A stretch of 64,000 nt of DNA, taken from assembly GCA_905147135.1 (NCBI GenBank), contig LR990067.1:4030001-4094000 (forward strand), read 5' to 3'. A program made the translations under genes and the position numbers. Positions 59,685 to 64,000 of the stretch are shown here, piece after piece. This stretch comes from Blastobasis lacticolella (lineage: Eukaryota > Arthropoda > Insecta > Lepidoptera > Blastobasidae). The number at the start of each line of letters is the position of its first letter. Position 1 is the first letter of the stretch. Under the pieces are notes generated by a model. That model was not told the DNA's origin, made no database searches, and saw nothing but the letters and a program-made list of their open reading frames with translations.

Positions 59685-60105
59685 TATCATCTTGGCGTTA
59701 ATGTCCCGGTTGTGTTCTCGCGCACGAGGGTCCGGGGTCCCCTTGACCATGATCCAGGATTTGCTATCGCGACTGCTATCTGACCTACGTGACCCTGCTC
59801 CCTCACCGTAAGAGCATCGGTTAGTGTTCAACTAATGTACATAACTCAGAAAAGAGTCATTGGTACATGGCCGCGACGGGATTCGAACCCGGTACCTCTC
59901 GCTTACGAGTTGGATACACAACCGCCCGGCTACCGACGCTCTACGGCGCCCTTAATCTCGCGCACGAGGGCCCGGGGTCCGCCTTGACCATGATCCAGGA
60001 TTTGGCAGGTCAGATAATTACAGTGGAGCGACTGCCATCTGACCTCTATGACCCTGCTACCAGGGGAACCTGACCAGATTGGATCATGGTTGGATCATTG
60101 GATAC
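59685..60105 (-). mobile_element. SINE-A followed by a second partial SINE-A and duplicated flank
   Basis: 59685-59945: ATCATCTTGGCGTTAATGTC to CCGGCTACCGACGCTC, with the middle deleted (GACCCTGCT joins CCCTCACCG). Then TACGGCGCCCTTAATCT, then 59957-60090 CGCGCACGAGGGCCCGGGGT to GACCAGATTGGATCATGG, then TACGGCGCCCTTAATCT again at 60104. The direct repeat of the flank on both sides of the second piece marks a duplication event. Confidence 0.85.
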
Positions 60106-60165
60106 GGCGCCCTTAATCTATAACAGTATAATTAAAGTATTACAAGTATAAGTAATATTAACAAA
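60104..60165 (-). repeat. Segment shared with 45250-45312
   Basis: TACGGCGCCCTTAATCTATA, ACAGTATAATTAAAGTATTA, CAAGTATAA is the reverse complement of the sequence just upstream of the SINE-A at 45313, with about three differences. Confidence 0.8.
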
Positions 60166-60285
60166 TGAGTTATTCATTGTACACTTCAAATTGTCATTAA
60201 CTAACTCACACATTAAGTTAAATCAGCTCATCAATTTATTACGCATTAGCATCTAATTAATTAGTACAAAGTAGCCCCAGTTTTG

Positions 60286-60364
60286 TGGCAGCGTGCTTGC
60301 GAAACCGATAACAAAAGTTAAGCAACGCACACCGACGCCGGGGACTGGATTGGTGACCGTTTTT
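60286..60364 (+). repeat. 5S rRNA-like SINE remnant
   Basis: CAGCGTGCTTGCGAAACCGA, TAACAAAAGTTAAGCAACGC, GCCGGGGACTGGATTGGTGA, CCG. AAGTTAAGCA matches the 5S A-box exactly and TGGATNGGTGACCG the C-box. Best of the four copies. Confidence 0.65.
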
Positions 60365-60414
60365 TGAGGCTCATCGAAATTCAGCACCGGACGAGCTCGC
60401 CACTCAATGACTGT

Positions 60415-60505
60415 CTGCTAATACCGTTGGCTACGCGAGGTTGACCAAAGTCTTCCGCTATGCACCCTGAGGATGTCTGAGTGAACAGTTTTGAGAGCCG
60501 TTTGG
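60415..60505 (+). repeat. Dispersed repeat paired with 32335-32429
   Basis: See 32335. Sits directly upstream of the RTE 3' end. Confidence 0.5.
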
Positions 60506-60523
60506 CACCCTACAGTGATAGAA

Positions 60524-60812
60524 TACAGGAGTGTCGCCTTCGATGGTATGGCCACGTCGTGCGCAGACCGGCAAATTATGTGGGTAACAGATGTCTGGCC
60601 ATGCCGCCCCCACCAGGCACGGGAAGGAGAGGCCGGCCCAAGAAGCGATGGCTGGACGTCGTTAAGAGTGACATGCGTGCCAACGGACTCACTATGAAGG
60701 ATGCCGAAGACCGAGCAAAGTGGACTAGATATAGCAGGAAGGCGGACCCCGGTCACCCGCGTGTAGCGCGGGGGCGCAACCGGGATTTAACGACGAGATG
60801 ATGATGATGAGA
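60524..60812 (+). pseudogene. RTE-like LINE 3' end, nearly identical to 43144-43430
   Basis: Encodes QECRLRWYGHVVRRPANYVG, NRCLAMPPPPGTGRRGRPKK, RWLDVVKSDMRANGLTMKDA, EDRAKWTRYSRKADPGHPRV and ARGRNRDLTTR with a stop in the GATGATGATGATGA tail. About 7-8 differences from the 42178 copy over ~285 bp, most silent or conservative. Severe 5' truncation is normal for LINEs. Frame intact: recent insertion of the same family. Confidence 0.88.
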
Positions 60813-60940
60813 GTGATAGGTTAGGTATACAATTATCAATATAAAATAAATAAGCCCTTAAAAGAATGACCCAGAAAAACATTAACTGATCAGATCAGTA
60901 ATGTTCCCAATAAAGCTGGGGTCGGAAGTGGCAAGAATAA
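60813..60940. other. Spacer
   Basis: Nothing recognised. Confidence 0.3.
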
Positions 60941-61098
60941 TAAATAAATAAATAAATATTCGTGAACAAATTCACACAGCGCCATCTAGCCCCAAACTAA
61001 GCAAAGCTTAAAGCTTGTACTATGGGTGCTAGATAAACTGATATAGGTACTACTTAAATACTTTTTTTCTTTTTAAATACATACTTATTATACATAGA

Positions 61099-61632
61099 CG
61101 ACCTGAGTGGTGCAATGGTCTGCCACGCAAGAGGTCCCGGGTTCGATTCCCGGCCGGGCAGAAATTGGAATGATGAATTTTAATTTCTGTGACGGGTCTG
61201 GGTGTTCTATGTATATTAAGTACGTATTTAAAAAAAAAAAGTATTTAATTAGTATATCAGTTATCTAGCACCCATAGTACAAGCTGTTAAGCAACTAGAC
61301 TTGATCTAGGTTGAACTATAATAATTGATAATAAAACCAATTTGAACTGTTGTAAAGCCTATATTGTAAAAACACGGAACAATAAAAGCGGTCATCTGGT
61401 TGGTAGTTACACCATCGTCTTAAGCTAATGTAACGGACACATCGTTAGCGCGTTCTAAATGACTCGCAGAGCCATCTTGTGGTTCAACATGGAACATAAT
61501 AAACTAGATACGAAACTTGATACAGTTATAATTTGACTACGTTTGTAACACAAGCTTTGCTTAGTTTGGGGCTAGATGGCGCTGTGTGAATTTGTCCACG
61601 AATATTTGTTTATTAATTATTTATTTATTTAT
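61099..61632 (+). mobile_element. SINE-C (inner), itself interrupted
   Basis: 61099-61290: GACCTGAGTGGTGCAATGGT, CGGGTTCGATTCCCGGCCGG, to CACCCATAGTACAAGCT. 61552-61632: ACAAGCTTTGCTTAGTTTGG, GGCGCTGTGTGAATTTGTCC and a TATT/TTTA tail. Complete head with both pol III boxes: the best SINE-C promoter in the window. Confidence 0.87.
61291..61551. mobile_element. ~260-bp unknown insertion in the inner SINE-C
   Basis: Begins GTTAAGCAACTAGACTTGAT and ends CTACGTTTGTAAC. It sits between two copies of ACAAGCT, which may be a 7-bp target duplication, and has weak GTTA/TAAC ends. No match elsewhere in the window. Possibly a new short DNA element. Confidence 0.5.
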
Positions 61633-61787
61633 AGAACACCCAGACCCGTAACAGAAATTGAAATTCATCATTTCAATTTCTGCCCGGCCGGCAATCGAAC
61701 CCGGGACCTCTTGCGTGGCAGACGCTGTTGACCATGTTGACCATTGAACCACTCAGAATAAAAGGAGATGTATGAGGAGTTGTGGAT

Positions 61788-62030
61788 ATATAGGGGTTAA
61801 AAGGTTTTTACGGGTTCGGCAACGCGTGGGTGATGCCCCTGGTATTGCAAACGGCCATAGGCTGCGGTGACTGCTTACCATCAAGCAGGCTGTAAGCTTG
61901 TTTGCCACCTTGGTGGTATAAAAAAAATGGGAGACTAGGGAGTTGGGTCAGGACAGAGCAAAGTGGCGGTCTTATAGTCTCTGCCTATCCCACCTGTGGG
62001 ACACAGGCGTGTGCTTTATGTACTAGTTAA
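61788..62030 (+). mobile_element. LINE-F terminus followed by another LINE end
   Basis: 61788-61930: TTAAAAGGTTTTTACGGGTT to TTTGCCACCTTGGTGGTATA and an A-run. 61935-62030: GAGCAAAGTGGCGGTCTTAT, AGTCTCTGCCTATCCCACCT, GGGACACAGGCGTGTGCTTT, as at 26995 and 41700. Confidence 0.78.
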
Positions 62031-62109
62031 CTGATGACTAACCCAGAAAATGACGACGAAATTGACCTACTGAGAAGATGACTTTTCAAGAAAATGACCT
62101 GCCTCGCGG

Positions 62110-62215
62110 GTTAAACTACTTATATGTATACTTAATTTTTTTTAAATACATACGTATTATACATGCTACACCCAGACAATTCTACTCGGCCGGGCTACGA
62201 ACCCCGGACCTAAAT
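62110..62215 (-). mobile_element. SINE-C, degraded
   Basis: TAAATACATACGTATTATAC, then CACCCAGAC, TCGGCCGGGCTACGAACCCC, GGACC. Head part degenerate; tail absent. Confidence 0.65.
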
Positions 62216-62341
62216 AAATATAATTATACGAAAATTACTGACTTATTGTAGTAGATAATCGAAATCATTCCACAGATCCTATCAAAAAGCGTTTGTACAG
62301 TCGACAGCTTATCGATCTACCCACAACGAGTATAAAAGGAG

Positions 62342-62770
62342 TAGTGTCCGACTAATACTTCGGCTTCGGCTTCGAAAAAACTTCGGCCTTGCCCCGAAAC
62401 CGGCCGAAGTCGAAGGTTTCGTCGAATGCGGTTTTTATTACATTTAATCAATAAATTGCATTCAATTCAATTGCAATGCATCATCTCTAGATCATCTAGA
62501 GATGATTTTAATTGCCTTCCTGTATTATACAGTCAACTTAAGCCAATAAAAGTTAAATATGCTATGAAGCTTTAAGTATACGAAAGCCATTGTACGTGAC
62601 AGTGCATTAAGTTTTAAATCATATAAAAAATTCAAAGCCAATAGACGTTCAATAGCCAATTTTGAACATAATTTCTTTGACCTTCGACTTCGCTCGAAAG
62701 TTGTGGCGATAGTCGTTTAATCGGCTTCGGCTTGAGCCAGAAATTGTCTTCAGATTGTATTCAGATACTA
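62342..62770. mobile_element. Possible hAT-like remnant, CTTCGGC-rich
   Basis: TAGTGTCCGACTAATACTTC then repeated CTTCGGCTTCGGC near the left; CGACTTCGCTCGAAAG and CGGCTTCGGCTTGAGCC near 62685-62745. Subterminal CTTCGGC repeats of this kind occur in hAT elements. Right terminus and target duplication not found. Confidence 0.4.
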
Positions 62771-63392
62771 AAAAGGAGCTAACGTTACTAAGTGCGTCCA
62801 TAGAAACGATAGGTCATCTTATACTAGTATTAACTTCAATCTTTTTTCCTTTTTCACTAGATTTTTTTTGTATTTTTGTGTCGTTGAGTCCTTGGTGTAA
62901 TTAAACATTTCAATTTCTAATTCTATTGGGTAGATAGCTATGCTGTTGATTGTACAATCGAACGCGATATCCAAAACCGCTTTTTCACGCAAACCCTTGT
63001 GCGGTGATCATCAAAGTTTAGTATCTGACCGAGTCTGTGGGTCTGGGGGAGAGAGAGGGCGCTATACGGCTCTGACGTCACAGAGCGAGACGGCTCTATC
63101 GTAAATCTACAAGACGACACCCGTTCCGTGGCCCAACTAAATGCTGGGCCTATGTGGGGTTTGGTCCAAGTTGGAGGTGTTAGCGGGTATAAGAGTCCGT
63201 ACAGATTACAGACGTATGTGATTTCTGCAGGATTTAGTAAGTATGTACAACTTTACTGTGTGTTCTGCACTAAGATCGACTTGTGTCGCTGGTTTACAGA
63301 GAGCGAGTTTTACGAAAAGCCAAAGTTATTATAACTCTTTATTTTGCCTCGGTAGAATCGTACATTTGTATAAACGAATGATAATGGAAACT
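62771..63392. other. No gene supported
   Basis: A 68-codon plus frame (63128-63334) and a 60-codon minus frame (62938-63120) show no recognisable signature. 63040-63120 is GC-richer. Confidence 0.35.
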
Positions 63393-63656
63393 GACCGTGT
63401 GGTGTCCGGCAGAGTAGAATAGCACTAACCCCTTACACTCGTGGGTGTCGGACAAGGCGACTAATGTTTTCGAGGCAAAAGATCAACAGTCTCCGTAGTC
63501 AGGAAAATGGGCAGCAGCGTTTTCCATTGGTATATTTAAACACTGCGATCTCCAACCCGCCTGCCAAGCGTGGAGATTATGGCAATAACCTCCCCTTACG
63601 TGAGAGAGGCCCTAAGTCCTGCAGTGGACTGTTACGGGCTGTGATGATGTGATGAT
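63393..63656 (+). mobile_element. REP-B, near full length
   Basis: CGTGTGGTGTCCGGCAGAGT to GGACTGTTACGGGCTGTGAT and GATGTGATGATGA. Confidence 0.9.
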
Positions 63657-63792
63657 GAATGGAAATTACTTTGTTTACTTAAATTGTTTGTCCCAAATAT
63701 TTATGAAATTTTGGATTCTATAACTACTAATGACAGAAAGCTTATTCTTTATTAGTAAACAAGCGCATGTCGCTCGCGTCGCACCCGTAGAC
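63657..63792. other. Spacer
   Basis: Nothing recognised. Confidence 0.3.
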
Positions 63793-63898
63793 TAATGTAC
63801 ATAACTCAGAAAATAATTATTGGTATCTACACGGTGACACTGTAGTTCGAACCCGGTACCTTTCGTTTACGAGACCCTTTAATTACCTCTGACGCTCT
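63793..63898 (-). mobile_element. SINE-A head fragment
   Basis: ACTAATGTACATAACTCAGA to CTCTGACGCTC. Inverted B box GTAGTTCGAACCCGGTACC; the A-box part is mutated. Confidence 0.75.
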
Positions 63899-63905
63899 TC
63901 ATAAT

Positions 63906-64000
63906 TGCAGCCTATAACAGTCCACTGCAGGATTTAAAGGCTCTCCCACGATATGGGAGGTTATTGCCATGACAATGAAAAACGCTGCTGCCTCTTTTTT
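63906..64000 (-). mobile_element. REP-B, cut by the window end
   Basis: CAGCCTATAACAGTCCACTG, ATATGGGAGGTTATTGCCAT, then a ~55-bp deletion to AATGAAAAACGCTGCTGCC. Continues beyond the window. Confidence 0.82.

Larger units (their letters stand above)
60941..61757 (-). mobile_element. SINE-C (outer), split by an inverted SINE-C
   Basis: 60941-61098: AATAAATAAATAAATATTCG to CATACTTATTATACATAG. 61633-61757: AGAACACCCAGACCCGTAAC, GCCGGCAATCGAACCCGGGA, to GACCATTGAACCACTCAG. The two parts join at TACATAG|AACACCC as in intact copies. A 9-bp duplication (AAGCTTAAAGCTT) disturbs the tail near 61008. Confidence 0.85.

Overview
This window reads as a repeat-rich intergenic stretch of an insect nuclear genome, most likely a moth or butterfly (Lepidoptera). 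That is inferred from the mix of repeat families: tRNA-derived SINEs, RTE-like LINE ends with (GATGAT)n tails, Jockey/CR1-like LINE ends, and hAT and Tc1/mariner MITEs in AT-rich DNA. I recognise no host protein exon, no rRNA gene and no functional tRNA gene. Almost everything identifiable is a transposable element or its remnant, often one inside another.

Working family names used below. SINE-A: ~350 bp, Ser/Leu-tRNA-like head (GGCCGAGCGGTTAGAGTAT, B box GGTTCGAATCC), tail ending TTAACGCCAAGATGAT. REP-B: ~260 bp, starts GTGTGGTGTCCGGCAGAGTA, ends GGACTGTTATGGGCTGTGAT plus GAT repeats. SINE-C: Gly-tRNA-like head (GGTTCGATTCCCGGCCGGGC), tail with GATGGCGCTGTGTGAATTTG and a TATT/TAAA tail. RTE-D: several RTE-like LINE subfamilies. 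LINE-E, LINE-F and LINE-G: Jockey-superfamily-like LINE 3' ends. For these, + means the sense strand of the element.

Layout. 1-16 kb: scattered SINE-A, REP-B, LINE-E/F/G ends, several MITEs and one broken LINE-E C-terminal coding region (14236-14870). 16-24 kb: nested SINE clusters, a MITE with 24-bp inverted repeats, and a ~60-bp minisatellite split by a SINE-C. 24-36 kb: RTE-D 3' ends, three inverted-repeat elements with 8-10 bp target duplications (24838, 27104, 34259), and a 5'-disrupted SINE-A. 36-48 kb: more of the same, plus the largest coding region, a 5'-truncated RTE reverse transcriptase (42178-43440) that inserted into a SINE-A. 48-56.3 kb: the standout, a foldback element. Its arms are made of seven ~150-163 bp subrepeats each, in mirror order around a 79-bp loop. 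It is flanked by a 9-bp duplication (CCTAGACTA), and its right arm is interrupted by a 5.2-kb segment bounded by perfect 31-bp inverted repeats and a TA duplication. That segment contains a SINE-A, which contains a 1.18-kb hAT element with an 8-bp duplication. 56-64 kb: further RTE-D, SINE and LINE debris, a second nearly identical RTE 3' end (60524), and a SINE-C within SINE-C nest.

How the parts relate. SINE-A and the RTE at 42178 share about the last 65 bp, which suggests that SINE-A is mobilised by that RTE machinery. REP-B also ends in a GAT-repeat tail resembling RTE-D ends. The MITEs carry no transposase here and would depend on enzymes encoded elsewhere. The insertion order can be read directly from the interruptions and target duplications.
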